Position numbers and translations under genes: made by a program | Part shown: in pieces, positions 34,601 to 48,018 of the stretch | Position numbering within the stretch: the stretch's first letter is position 1 | How the letters are laid out: each line of letters starts with the position of its first letter | Assembly: GCA_034440615.1 (NCBI GenBank) | Contig: JAOTOM010003944.1 | Span: 1-64,000 of the forward strand | Source of the DNA: Ashinkailepas kermadecensis | Lineage: Eukaryota > Arthropoda > Thecostraca > Neolepadidae | Direction of reading: 5' to 3' | Length of the DNA stretch: 64,000 nt | Notes under the pieces: generated by a model | Databases searched by the model: none | Told to the model about the DNA's origin: nothing | What the model saw: only the letters and a program-made list of their open reading frames with translations

Positions 34601-35885
34601 GCGAGCACTATCGCGGCCGACTGTGGAAACACCACTGGAGACCCAACTGACTGATCTCGTGAGCGGGCTAATGGGATAGATAGTTCTACACCTCAGTACA
34701 TAGCATTGGTTAGGCTGTTCCAGTATCTCCTCGTCTTACGGTAGCTTCCCTTCATCGGCTTAACCAAGATGGACCCTGTGACTCTTATTAAGCCTGAACA
34801 TTCCATGACTTTGACGACTTTATGAATGGCAGCCCCTAAGGCAACACAATCTCCGCACGGACGCAGCTTCTTAGTATGCTCCCCCGGGCTATATTATGCT
34901 CCCCCGGGCCTCCTAAACTTCACGATATTAATATTAGTTCCATGGTGCTCCAAACGAAAGCGGCGACCTACAATAGTCTTGCCAGAGGGACCTATGAATA
35001 TGTATTTTATGAGGTGCTGCTACATCCGTACAGCCCTCCACACAGAGGAGTGGTTCTGACACTGCGAGCTCCAGTGACACGAAATGTCACAGTTTAATTG
35101 AGCACAGTGCCAACAAAACACTTTCCCCGGAACACCGACTTCTTTTGTTGGCTTCCGTCAAATAACAGTGTTCACTTGCAATGTCTTGCTAGCTTCACGT
35201 TACCTGATTTGTGATGTAATGTGACACGCATGAAAGTTTTGGCAAGCGTTTCTGTTTTACATTTCTGCGTAAGCATTTGATCGCTTCAGCACCACACCGG
35301 GTCATAAATTATCCGGATAATCCTCAGCGCCACGGATGTCTCAGCTGGATAATCCACTGAACACCACCATATGTCACTGCTTGATGGGGGAGTGATGATC
35401 CCCTTGATGGGGGGAGTGATGACATAGCTTGATGATCCTCAGCGCCACCATATGTCACAGCTTGATGATCCTCAGAGCCACCATGTCACAACCTGATGAT
35501 CCTCAACTCTACAAAAATGACTCGCACGGTACTGGTTAGCATCTCTGTTGCCTCAGTTTCCATGTTCAATTGCAGGTAGTTATTTAAGGTAAATGTCCGC
35601 GTATTATCGTGAAATAACTATCACTTCGGCATCCACGATTGCCAATAATTATGCAAACCAAGCATGCACATTTTCATACTTCATGCTTTCATATATTCCA
35701 AGCATGTACCGAGTGCGCTCCATTGCCCTATATTTGTTTATATTTTACCCCGCCGTCCAGACATCAAACTGCGGCATCCAACCGCGAGCACAGACGACTG
35801 CTGCCGGCTTCCGAGTGCCACTGAAGAGATCCCACCGGAAGGCCACGGCCGTGGGTACCCGCCGTCACCTCTGACCCGTAATGAC
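34601..35885. other. Unique DNA with a small imperfect repeat
   Basis: At 35310-35500 the words GATCCTCAGCGCCACC and ATATGTCAC recur three to four times. CTCCCCCGGG is duplicated at 34878-34911. No gene is recognised. Confidence 0.5.
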
Positions 35886-36335
35886 GCCACCTGATGACGT
35901 CACCTCTGCACCGTGGTGACGTCACCTTCGACCCGTGGTGACGTCACCTCTGACCCGTGATGACGCCACCTGAGGACGTCACCTCTGCACCGTGGTGACG
36001 TCACCTTTGAGCCGTGGTGACGTCACCTCTGAGCCGTGGTGACGTCACCTCTGAGCCGTGGTGACGTCACCTCTGACCCATGGCGACGTCACCTCTGGCC
36101 CGTGGTGACGTCACCTCTGATCCGTGATGACGTCACCTCTGAGCCGTGGTGACGTCACCTCTGACCCGTGGTGACGTCACCTCTGACCCGTGGTGACGTC
36201 ACCTCTGACCCGTGGTGACGTCACCTCTGACCCGTGGTGACGTGACCTATGAGCCGTGGTGACGTCACCTTTGAGCCGTGGTGACGTCACCTCTGAGCCG
36301 TGGTGACGTCACCTCTGAGCCGTGGTGACGTCGCG
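35886..36335. repeat. 22-bp array of perfect TGACGTCA sites
   Basis: Units of CCGTGGTGACGTCACCTCTG plus two bases. Perfect TGACGTCA occurs at 35895, 35917, 35939, 35996, 36018, 36040, 36062, 36106, 36128, 36150, 36172, 36194, 36216, 36260, 36282 and 36304, mostly at 22-bp spacing, with a few degenerate units between. The fuller core GTGACGTCAC is a 10-bp palindrome. The array directly abuts a CpG-dense segment. Confidence 0.96.
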
Positions 36336-37140
36336 CAGGACCGCGGGACGCCAGCTCCGATCCGCCGCGGCGGCATCAACGCAACGCCGGACATCGGCGG
36401 CGGCCGGGGGGTGGGGGGAGGACCGAACCGAACCGAACCGAACAGCCGACCGAACTGCGCCGGCCAGCTGACTGTGGCCGGCTCCGCCGACCCGCCTCAC
36501 AGTCGCCGACCGCAGCACGCTGGCTTGGTTTAACCTCGCCCGACGCGAGCCGACCCGCGCCTGCCACCCCACCACATCCGCGCCGTGCACCGTCCCAATC
36601 TGGCCAGCCTGCACACCACGCGGAACGCCACCCACCCGGCCTACATGCCGCACGGAGGTGAAGCCGGGCGGCCAGGTGTGCGCGCCGCTCAGTGTTCGGT
36701 GCCGCCGCCGGGCAGCTGCGGCGCCAACTCACCTCCGACAGGTCAGCTGTGCCGACCGGCGCCCGTCGGCCGTCCGTCCGCCCGCCAGCGATCACCAGCA
36801 GCGCCCGTGGCGAGCGGCAGCGCGCGCCTTGTCCAGAGAGCTTGCGCGGGGCTCGTCTGGAGCGCCCTCGCGGCGACGCGTCGCAAGGGTTCGCGCGTCG
36901 CAGGGTTTGCCGCGAGGGTCTGTCGCGAGGGTCGGTCCGTCGCCGGCGGCGGGGCAGCGGCGCGCACCTCTCCACAGCGCGCTCACAGCGGCACTGAGCC
37001 GGTGCGGCGGCGGCCGGCCACACCGCGCCGCACAGCACCTGCCGACAGCGCCGTCGGCAGAGGCGGCCACAGGGCCGGCCGCCGAGGGGCGCGGTCGGGC
37101 CGACCGACAGGACCTGAACAGGGCCGGACAGGAGGATGAT
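36336..37140. promoter_or_regulatory. CpG-dense island-like segment
   Basis: Extremely CG-rich unique sequence with a (CCGAA)n tract near 36422-36442. Frames up to 318 codons are open on the minus strand (36376-37332) and 184-189 on the plus strand; none is recognisable. A promoter island is a reasonable reading, supported by the adjacent CRE-like array, but no transcription start signal was identified. Confidence 0.35.
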
Positions 37141-37526
37141 CGGAGCGGGCGGCATATGGGGCGACTGTGCGGGGTAGGATGTGGGTTGACGGTGAGGAGC
37201 ATGGTGTGGATTGACTGTGAGGGATAGGATATGGGTGGATCTGGAAAGGTGCGACATGGGCCGGGAGGACAGGAGCCGGAATTTGATTGGTTCAGTGTGT
37301 AGGGGGAGGGAGGGTAACAGCATCATGATCATTTACAGTATCTTCCACGAGCTTCATACAATGCAAGCTGTGCGACTGTATGAAGAGCAGTATACGAGAG
37401 TGAAGAGTCGTGGTCAGGCATCGGCTCAGGCAGTAAATGGAAGGAAGGCGCAGTTTACAGGGCAAAGTACATCGGCATACAGGCAGATAAGAGGTGGCAT
37501 GGATGCCATATGTGGGGCGATTGCGA
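37141..37526. other. Unique spacer with GGATAGGATRTGGG words
   Basis: Short diverged repeats of GTGTGGATTGACTGTGAGG type near 37165-37255, otherwise unique. Confidence 0.5.
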
Positions 37527-39819
<2,293 letters not shown>

Positions 39820-40112
39820 CGACTGACCAGAGGCCGGGAGCCGCAGACCAGAGGCCGGGAGCCGACTGACCAGAGGCCGGGAGCCGACTGACCAGAGGCC
39901 GGGAGCCGACTGACCAGAGGCCGGGAGCCGACTGGCCAAGGGCCGGGAGCCGAATGACCAGGGACCGGGAGCCGCAGACCAGAGGCCGGGAGCCGACTGG
40001 CCAAAGGCCGGGAGCCGACTGGCCAAAGGCCGGGAGCCGACTGACCAGAGGCCGGGAGCCGACTGACCAGAGGCCGGGAGCCGACTGACCAGAGGCCGGG
40101 AGCCGACTAAAT
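39820..40112. repeat. 22-bp minisatellite, about 13 copies
   Basis: Units of GACCAGAGGCCGGGAGCCGA plus CT, with GGCCAAAGG variants in the middle. Confidence 0.95.
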
Positions 40113-40149
40113 GAGAAGGAGCCGCCTGTATCGGAAGCGGGGATCAGCT

Positions 40150-40315
40150 CACCAGGAGCCAGGAGCCAGGAGCCGGGAGCCAGGAGCCAGGAGCCAGGAG
40201 CCGGGAGCCGGGAGCCGGGAGCCAGGAGCCAGGCACCAGTCGGTGCTGATGCCCCATAACCCAGTCAGGAGTGGGGTGCCGGGGGCCGGGGGCCGGGGGC
40301 CGGGAGCTCGTCAGC
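40150..40315. repeat. 7-bp array, CAGGAGC/CGGGAGC
   Basis: Consecutive AGCCAGG and AGCCGGG heptamers (40150-40233), then GGGGGCCGGGGGCC repeats to about 40310. The GGGAGCC word is shared with the 22-bp array just upstream, so both may derive from one seed. Confidence 0.9.
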
Positions 40316-42961
40316 GGACCACAGCCGAGGGGAGCGGGTGACGGCGGCCAGCTGGTGTTTGTACTCAGGTGCGGGCCGCTCCGGCGAGGCCCGGGACACG
40401 CCAGCCCCGACCACCACCGTCTGACGTCAGCAATAAGTGGCAGCCGCACGTTGGCAGTTCCAAATGCACGATGATTAATGCACCACATGGGATTTAATTA
40501 AAACTCCACCCGACGGCGGAGAGAGGGAGAAATGCAAGCAGCCGTCTGATTAGTTCTGCTTTTCGCGTGCCAGCGCAGTGGTCTCTACGCCTGCAGAACA
40601 CAGGGTGCTCAGCAGTAGTAAATGGGCAGTGGCAGTGGAAGAACACTGTGATGGTGGAAAAAAAGTTGTCGGACTTAGTAATGCTCTCCCGTGCCTTGAA
40701 GCGCATACAATGCCGGCATGCACAGTGCGCATTAATGCTGCACGACTCCATTACAGCTGCTTCGTTCCTGCCTTTGAGATGGCCGCTCGCAGCAGCGGTG
40801 CCCTGAGTCGCGGTTCCCTGAGTCACGGTTTCTCCGTGCTGGTCGGGGAAGGGTTCGGGACGTTGGCTGGTAATTGGTTTACGTCTGCGTGACGTAATCA
40901 CCGGACCGGGCGACCGATCGGGGCGGCCGTCGGCCGTGTTCCGTCACACCACAGCCGCGCCGGATAGCCGACAATCGGAGCGGCCGATAGCACGCGCCAC
41001 GCCCGCCGCGACGGTGGCTGGCCGCCGGATCCGCTGGCAGTGAAGGGCGGTGTCGTGACGTTCGTCTCCTGTCGAGACGAGTGTTTCGGAACAGCACGCA
41101 AAAGCCCGCTATGGTACCCAACAGAGTCGAGAATAAGACGGGTGTAAAACGACGTAGACATGTGACAAATGTGTCATATTTCTTCATAGCAAATGCTGAC
41201 ACCTGCCAGAACCTGCTTGAGACATGAGCATCAAAATGAAGTGTGGTGAAATCAGAAGTGTCACGTAAGTTAGTTCATGGGGTCAAAATTCTTCCAGGAA
41301 GTCAAAATAAGCCTCCATCTGGTGTTTGGAATTCCAATTGTTGATAATTCTAAAATATATACAAGAGTATATATTTTTGAATTCTAGAGCACATGGCACG
41401 TGCCGGACAGTCCGCCGACTTAGGTGCGATCCCAGTGCCGTGCTGCGGCAAGAAGGCGAACTAGCCGCACTGACAGCCGCGCACCCCCTCCCCATCACAG
41501 CTCTGTCGATGGTAATCAGCCGGCTCGCCGCTCAACAGGGCCACGCGGAAGCCATTGTTTTGATAGCGAAAAGGGGGCGAGCAGATCGGACGCCGCAATT
41601 CGCGCCGGTAATTCGCGCGGGTAAAAATACCATCGCACGCCAGCAAATGAGCTCGAATGAACCTCGCTTTGTGCGCGGTCAGAAAAAGGCCGCCTGACTC
41701 CGCACGGCTGTGGGCCAACATTTCCTGGTGCGTGGCTTTCGCCGCAATCGGAGCGCCCGCCGGCGCGATGGCAGCCCCTGTTTTCGTGCGCGCACAATGG
41801 ACAAATTGCAAATGAAAGGAAGACTGCATGATGCACGCGAGTGTTTCTGGACTGTTAGCGGGATCACCTTATGAACTCTGACCAAGTTCCCGAAGAGACA
41901 CGTTTCACCCACAACCATAAAAGATCCGGACATGCAGCGCATCGGCTGGCAGCAACCACATCGCATTAAAGCGAACCTGCCTAACGTTCTCCATTCATCC
42001 GAGACAATGCAACGCAACGTTAATTAAGGTTGATTATGATGAACACGTCCATTCATTAAATAACAACGGCGCTGGCCTACAGATTCGGTGAGCTTTTTCC
42101 CAATCAAGCAAGAACGATCAACTGATGAATCACGCGGGAACTCACATCAATCAAGCACTTAATATGCAGGCGTTACCGGTACAACACACAAACCCAACGG
42201 CCCCCTTCCGCCCAGTATTTGCCTTTGTTGGTCGTTGCGCGGCAGGTTTGACGGCACCGCCCGGCCAGGGACCGGTGACCGGTGCCCCTCGCTGTCCACA
42301 CGGCGGGCGCTGGCCAAACCAGGGCATTGGCCGTGCACATGGCCTGGTTTTCCGCGACCGAATGGCCAACCGCTTGTCCCATTTGATCATCAGTTGAGTT
42401 TTTAAGCGCGTCGACCAGCCTTCGTCAGTTAGAGCTCACAGCGAATGCCATCACAGGAACCCCGCTTTACCATAAGTGTAACGCCTCAGATTAGGGTGTT
42501 ACTTGAGATTGAATGCTATGCGAGGACCCCTGACAATGCATTTCACTCGGTATTCTCAACTAATTGCTGGTTAAGGTAGCTTTAAACCGGTTGGACAGGA
42601 AAATAGGACGCCAACAAGAGCAGCCAGCGCGCACAGCAATGACGATTACTTGCACGTACTGCATTGAGGCCAAATTACATCTTCCACTAATGGATACTAA
42701 AACTGCAACCAATTTGGCGTGACGGGTGTGCTATAGCTCGCCACATGTGTCAAGCTCCCAACATGCACTACAAACCGTCAGCAAAATGCATGGGTCCAAC
42801 TCGGTAAATTTAAAACAGGGGTAGTAGTTACTAGCTGTGCACTGGCGAGACTCCAGCAACGGCCAAGCAGTTCTCGATTGGGAGCTAGAAACCTCTCACA
42901 AGACAAAAACGCAGCTTCTTAAAGCCGCAGAGCAATCTAAGCGCGACGCGCTAGACCTCTG
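40316..42961. other. 2.6 kb of unique DNA without recognised gene
   Basis: GC-rich and mixed segments alternate. Frames up to 135 codons occur on both strands with no recognisable domain. No repeat array or RNA gene was seen. Confidence 0.45.
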
Positions 42962-43250
42962 CCCTTTTCCTGCGCGCGCTTCTGCTCACACAGCCCGAGC
43001 AGCACGTCACTCCAGCCACGCGTGCGAACCGACCGCGCGTAATCTGCGCGCGCTTCTGCTCACACAGCCCGAGCAGCACGTCACTCCAGCCACGCGTGCG
43101 AACCGACCGCGCGTAATCTGCGCGCGCTTCTGCTCACACCGCCCGAGCAGCACGTCACTCCAGCCACGCGTGCGAACCGACCGCGCGTAATCTGCGCGCG
43201 CTTCTGCTCACACCGCCCGAGCAACACGCGTCACTTCAGCCACGCGCGCG
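42962..43250. repeat. 74-bp minisatellite, about four copies
   Basis: Units contain GCGCGCTTCTGCTCACAC, GAGCAGCACGTCACTCCAGC and GCGAACCGACCGCGCGTAAT. The last copy is diverged. Confidence 0.94.
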
Positions 43251-43424
43251 AACTGACCGTGTAATCGGCGCGGCCGGCGCGACAGACGGACAGTTGAAGA
43301 CGGCGCGGCCGTCCGTCCACACCGCCGGCCAGTCGCTATCGGCGCGGTCGAGTCACACACCACTTGAACCGCAGCCGACCCGAGCGTCACGTTATCTCGG
43401 CGGCGGCACGCCGGCAGCGACCGG

Positions 43425-43730
43425 CTGGCGTGCGGCGTGCTGCACGGCTGGCGTGAGGCGTGCTGCACGGCCGGCGTGTGGCGTGCTGCACGGCTGGCGT
43501 GAGGCGTGCTGCACGGCTGGCGTGAGGCGTGCTGCACGGCTGGCGTGAGGCGTGCTGTACGGCTGGCGTGCGGCGTGATGCACGGCTGGCGTGAGGCGTG
43601 CTGTACGGCTGGCGTGAGGCGTGCTGCACGGCTGGAGTGAGGTGTGCTGCACGGCTGGCGTGAGGCGTGCTGCACGGCTGGCGTGAGGCGTGCTGCACGG
43701 CTGGCGTGAGGCGTGCTGCACGGCTGCACA
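43425..43730. repeat. 23-bp minisatellite, 13 copies
   Basis: Units of GGCTGGCGTGAGGCGTGCTG plus CAC. Minus-strand Ala/Arg/Thr/Pro frames are array products. The spacer 43251-43424 is GC-rich unique DNA. Confidence 0.95.
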
Positions 43731-44364
43731 CTGTGATAACTACAGGGGAAAAACGACCAGAAATCATTGCGGACAAAGTATACTGGTTACAGGGACGCTT
43801 TTGGTCTTAATCGAAAGATATTCAACTTTGGAACATATGGAGAGGCCCATTTTCTTAAAGATTGCTCAACCCAGGAATGTCAGAGGTCATACCTGCCAGA
43901 GGGAGGGAATATTCCGCTTCCCTCGTTTTGCTTGCGCCAAATATCTATCGAACCAATTTAGGTAGACAGCTTAAATTTTGCACACACATGACTACCAGGG
44001 TACATGAGTACTTGGTTTGAAAGATCAGCGTCCGGTCATGCGTGGTGACATCATAATGACGTCATAAGCGAAGTCTATGAGTGCTCATATATTGAATAAT
44101 TATTAGTTAGGGTCTGCTATGCGAGCATTCTGCACTGCAAATGTGACCTAGTGTTTGCTACGCAGAATAGATCCAAGATCTTCTTGTCCTAAGTGGCTGA
44201 AATTACGCCAAAATATAAAATTACCCCTAAGACTCACACATAGAATCGGTACATGTAACGAGAGAAGTTGTTCCTGCCCTCTTTCCCCAGCTGACTCAAA
44301 TTATACCAGCAGTTGTTTCATGTCAGCTGAATGGACGGCATCTCAGACATTTCAGTCCCGCAGT
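43731..44364. other. Unique DNA beside the transposase relic
   Basis: Might hold the 3' flank and terminal repeat of the Transib-like element, but I found no terminal inverted repeat or 5-bp target duplication by eye. Confidence 0.45.
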
Positions 44365-44590
44365 GGTCCTTCAATGCCTTTGTCGTTGTGAGTCGTCTTC
44401 GGGTCGCTGGTGATCAGTAGATAGTGAAGTTGCTCCTTGGTGGCGTAGGTTCGCGACGTCTTGCAGGCGTGTCTTAGTCGGTACTCCCTGTGATGTGTAT
44501 TCCGGCTTTCCTGCACCTCATCAATGTACATGCCGATCGGAAGAAACCGCATCGCAGTGGCACCGTGGATCAGGAGCTTGTGCACGGTTG

Positions 44591-44636
44591 CTGACATGTA
44601 GAGCCATGGACTGCTGACACGTAGAGCCATGGACAC
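44591..44636. repeat. 23-bp tandem duplication in the transposase relic
   Basis: CTGACATGTAGAGCCATGGA plus three bases is repeated with one or two changes (starts at 44591 and 44614). Adding 23 bp explains why the reading frame changes between the upstream block and VHKLLIHG. Confidence 0.88.
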
Positions 44637-44666
44637 GGCTGGACCACCAGCTGTGTGGTCCAGCCG
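44636..44666. repeat. Perfect 12-bp hairpin in the transposase relic
   Basis: CGGCTGGACCAC (44636-44647) and GTGGTCCAGCCG (44655-44666) are exact reverse complements around a 7-base loop. The hairpin lies in a 39-bp segment (44633-44671) bounded by two CCATGG copies. It adds 13 codons that are out of place in the transposase. Confidence 0.92.
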
Positions 44667-44670
44667 TCAC

Positions 44671-44701
44671 GCCATGGATACAGCTGAGCTGTATCCATGG
44701 C
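44671..44701. repeat. Perfect 15-bp palindrome in the transposase relic
   Basis: GCCATGGATACAGCT and AGCTGTATCCATGGC are exact reverse complements separated by one base. On the minus strand it covers codons for the block reading MDTAQLYPW, so part of the palindrome may be native coding sequence. Confidence 0.93.
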
Positions 44702-45530
44702 GTATCTGCCGTACCGGTCGGGATCCAAGGGCTCGTATTTTTCCAGAGCAGCGAAAATCACTGAAAGACGGACGACGAGACCGTCGTCGATCCCAGTGAT
44801 TTCGCTGAGTACAACTGGGTCTCTGAAGGCACGTTGAGCCGTGTTCCCGTCATTAGACGTGCCAGAACCACCGGCGCGTAGCTGGTCCACAAGACTCAGT
44901 CCCTCCCGGGACTGCTGCTGTAACTTCTTCTTTTTTTCTTTCACACATCTTGTTTTCTCCGCCAGACACTGTCCATACTCTCACCTCCAGGCGGTAATAA
45001 ATGTGGAGAAGGCACTCAAAGCATCGAATCCAGACATGCATAGTTGAGAGACCGAGCTGGCACGTACCCTCGCGGGCATGTACCCAAGCCGCGGCGGCAG
45101 ACGGGACATTAATCTGCCGGGTGTGCACCCACAGATGGTGCATGTCATGCTGCTGCCGGTATTGGTCAGAACGTTCGCGACCTTGCCGTCAAGCATGGCG
45201 AGTTGAAGATTGTACGCCACCCTAAGGCTGGTGCCGTCTGATGCGGTGACGTATGTCGACCTCAGCAGACGTATCTCCGATTCAGCACTGTCGCGTTGTC
45301 TCCGGGAGGACTCTGCTGTCTCGCGCTTATACTGGATCCGCAACGGCCAGCAGAAGCAGGTTGAAGACGGCGTTGGATTAGTGCAGACGCAAGTACCACC
45401 TACCGTCAGTTACAAAGACACCAGAGTAGTACGGAACATATTTTGTTCTGCAGCTTCATCGTCGTATCCCATCCGTTTGTATACAGATTACTCTGTGGCC
45501 CCATCAAATCCCCATCTGACGTGAAGCACA

Positions 45531-46330
45531 GCCGAAATGTGTGGGTGCTGGATGCAGTGATAAATTATTCGCGAAGTAAGCTGGAATATACCACTTATTG
45601 AGCACTGAATCGACATTCTTCCCAAAGAAGCATGGACATCGTGCTTCTTGGTGCGTGTTTATGAAGTCTTCATGCCTCGTTTCTAACTGTATCCTGTTTA
45701 CAAGTATCATACTTTTGCTCACCATAACGGATCCGGGATCGTGATAACGAACATCCCGTAGCGCAATTCCAGGTGAAGGGATAAACTATGACGTGCTATG
45801 TCATACAATGCCAGCTTGTAAGATAGGTGTTTATAACGTTATCGTGATACCCGCATCCCCAAATTAGGTACCTTAATAAAATGCAAAACGGGAGCAATCA
45901 TATATCCACAATTGTCTCATAACTGGGTTTGCAGGAATTGACAAGATTTAAATAGCATTACTTTCATGGCGATTTCGACATCTTGCTATACCCGGCTCGA
46001 CATCTCACACCTAACGAGAAATAATTATTTTGACACTGGCTGGATGACGTCGACGGTTGGTCGGCAGGTGAAGCTGAGTCGGCGCGGGTGACAGACGGCA
46101 GACATGCCACCAGCCGCTGCGTCGTATGATACAGGAGAGCCTGCAGTCACTTCAGCTGACATCTCGGTGAATTGCATGCTGCTGGCTGCCGGATAGCACT
46201 CTACCTTGGCCTCGTGCACCATTCCATAGGCGGGCAGGATGTCTGTCTTTGCCGCATCATACGTCACTCGGTCGGCCATATGGTAGCCGTGCACAGACAA
46301 GTCAGCTGACACACATCGGCAGGGGAGAAG
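45531..46330. other. Unique DNA; may include the transposase N-terminus
   Basis: A minus frame at 45504-45725 overlaps the start of the recognisable transposase, but its peptide could not be matched to the family. The rest shows no gene. Confidence 0.4.
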
Positions 46331-46755
46331 AGAGGAGAGAGGAAGATACAAATATAGAGACAGAGATAGAGACAGCGACAGAGATGAGAGGGGAGAGAGA
46401 GGAGAGAGGAGAGAGGAGACAGAGACAGAGGAAGAGACAGAGGAAGAGACAGAGGAAGAGAAAAAGATAGAGACAGAGACAGAGGCAGAAAAAGAGATAG
46501 AGACAGAGACCGATACATATACAGAGACAGACAAAGACAGAGACAGAGACAGAGACAGAGACAGAGGCAGAGGCAGAGGCAGAGGCAGAGGCAGAGACAG
46601 AGGCAGAGGCAGAGACAGAGGCAGAGACAGAGGCAGATACAGAGGCAGATACAGAGGCAGAGAAAGGGGCAGAGACAGGGACAGAGACAGAAACAGAGAC
46701 AGAAACAGAGACAGATACAGATGCAGAGACAGAGATATAGACAGAGAGAGAGGCG
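46331..46755. repeat. (CAGAGA)n-type microsatellite
   Basis: GACAGAGA, GAGGCAGA and AGGAGAGA words fill about 420 bp. Same motif class as 37527-38047. It directly abuts the DR1 copy that follows. Confidence 0.96.
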
Positions 46756-46761
46756 GTTTAC

Positions 46762-47078
46762 GGGCCAGTCATAGTGAACACAGAGAGGAACCGACGGTGA
46801 GACAGAGTCCACAGACCGGACCTATCTGTGACGATAGACAACTGGTGGCCCCTGATAGCCACCCTCGGACGGGTGAGACATGTGGATGTTCGCAATCCAT
46901 TTGCAGGTCTGTCGCCGTCCTGAGTGCGGCACTCCCCATTAAGGCACTCAGTGTGGCACCCCCAGTAAGGCATTCAGTGTGGCACCCCCAGCAAGGCACT
47001 CAGTGTGGCACCCTCAGTAAGGCACTCTGCGGCACTTCCCAGCAATGAACCGCACATGAAACCCGAGCAACGCTCTCA
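46762..47078 (-). mobile_element. Dispersed repeat DR1, copy 2 (short form)
   Basis: The reverse complement of this segment follows 5787-6895 block for block. The order is GTTGCTCGGGTTTCATG, the GAGTGCC 27-bp array (four to five units), CTGCAAATGGATTG, ACATCCACATG, GTCCGGTCTGTGGACTC and GTTCACTATGACTGGC. The 76-bp minisatellite of copy 1 is missing. Confidence 0.85.
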
Positions 47079-47869
47079 CCTTATTTATGATCCAAATCGT
47101 AAGCGTAAGAACAAGGGACTTTCTCCCACTTTTCGCCAAGTTCAGCCACTTTCTCTCTTTCTCATCTTCTTTCTCACTTTTTTATCTCATCTCATCTTTC
47201 TCATCTCAATCTCATCCCTCTCTCATTTTTCGTACCTTGACGCTTACTGTAAAGAATGGCCTATAAATTGGCTTGGTCTTAAGCCGCACATACGCCCATA
47301 GTCCAGATTATAATGCATCAGCAATATTCCGGCTCAGTACACATATGACAGACGTCCTAATCCTGCGTGTTCTCATATGAGAGCCGTCCTGTCGTGCCTG
47401 AGGATCATTACACTGAGCTGCCGCTCTGAGCAGCTTTGTGCAGCTCCCCGGCGAGACAGGGCCTGCATGAAACAGAAACGACGAAGCTGCACCGTCCCAC
47501 CGAGGTCGATCCGCTCATTCCGCACTTGGACCACATGAAACCGAATCGCACTGTTCGATCTCGCATTCCAGGTAGGTGCGAGCTGCGCCACGATATGCCA
47601 GATCGGCGATTATCCGTTCACTTGACCATCGGCTTGGTCCACACCATCCAGATAGCCAACAAAGGTTCCTCACTTGTGGTGCCGGCCAGCCTCTCTGAAA
47701 GATCGCAGATTTGCCGGAAACATACATACATCAGCAATGAAGCACAAAATCAGAAGTATGTCACGTGGACGGTCCACGAGGCCCCGGCGACCTGGGCTTG
47801 ATACAGACATGATCCAACGTGCACAGATGTGCCGCACGCATCTATCGACGTCCAAAGATGTGCCGAATG
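47079..47869. other. Unique DNA with a pyrimidine-rich tract
   Basis: 47120-47230 is rich in CTCATCTTTCTC words. Overlapping frames of about 120 codons at 47436-47801 are not recognisable. Confidence 0.5.
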
Positions 47870-48018
47870 CGTCTCCCGACACACACGGATGTGCCACACC
47901 GATGTGCCACACGGATGTGCCACACGGATGTGCCACACCGATGTGCCACACGGATGTGCCACACGGATGTGCCACACGGATGTGCCACACGGATGTGCCA
48001 CACCGATGTGCCACGTAT
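47870..48018. repeat. 13-bp minisatellite, about 10 copies
   Basis: Units of GATGTGCCACACG, with a CACACC variant that recurs. Confidence 0.94.

Larger units (their letters stand above)
44365..45530 (-). pseudogene. Transib/RAG1-like DDE transposase, broken
   Basis: Read from 45530 downwards, conserved blocks appear in family order. FDGATE (first catalytic Asp, codon 45503-45505) comes first. NPTPSST and CFCWPLRIQYKRET follow. Next is MLDGKV (second catalytic Asp, 45188-45190), then CTIC, a CxxC equivalent to the RAG1 zinc-binding pair. After that come GLSTMHVWIRCFECLLH, GGSGTSNDGNTAQRAF, ITGID, VHKLLIHG, IGMYIDEVQESRN (third acidic residue, 44508-44510) and LLITSDP. These blocks and their order are known from Transib transposases, the relatives of vertebrate RAG1, which cut and paste DNA. 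It is dead: in-frame stops at 45488-45490 and 45410-45412, a frame change near 45070-45090, another at an A-rich lysine run near 44940, and a third from a 23-bp duplication at 44591-44636. The N-terminus may extend to about 45725. The assignment rests on remembered family motifs, not a search. Confidence 0.78.

Noticed and set aside
36376..37332. 318-codon minus-strand frame
   Set aside because: It lies in very GC-rich, CpG-dense DNA where opposite-strand frames are also open. No domain or start context is convincing.
46025..46812. Minus-strand frames rich in Leu, Cys and Ser
   Set aside because: Products of the (CAGAGA)n block; no non-repeat homology was seen.
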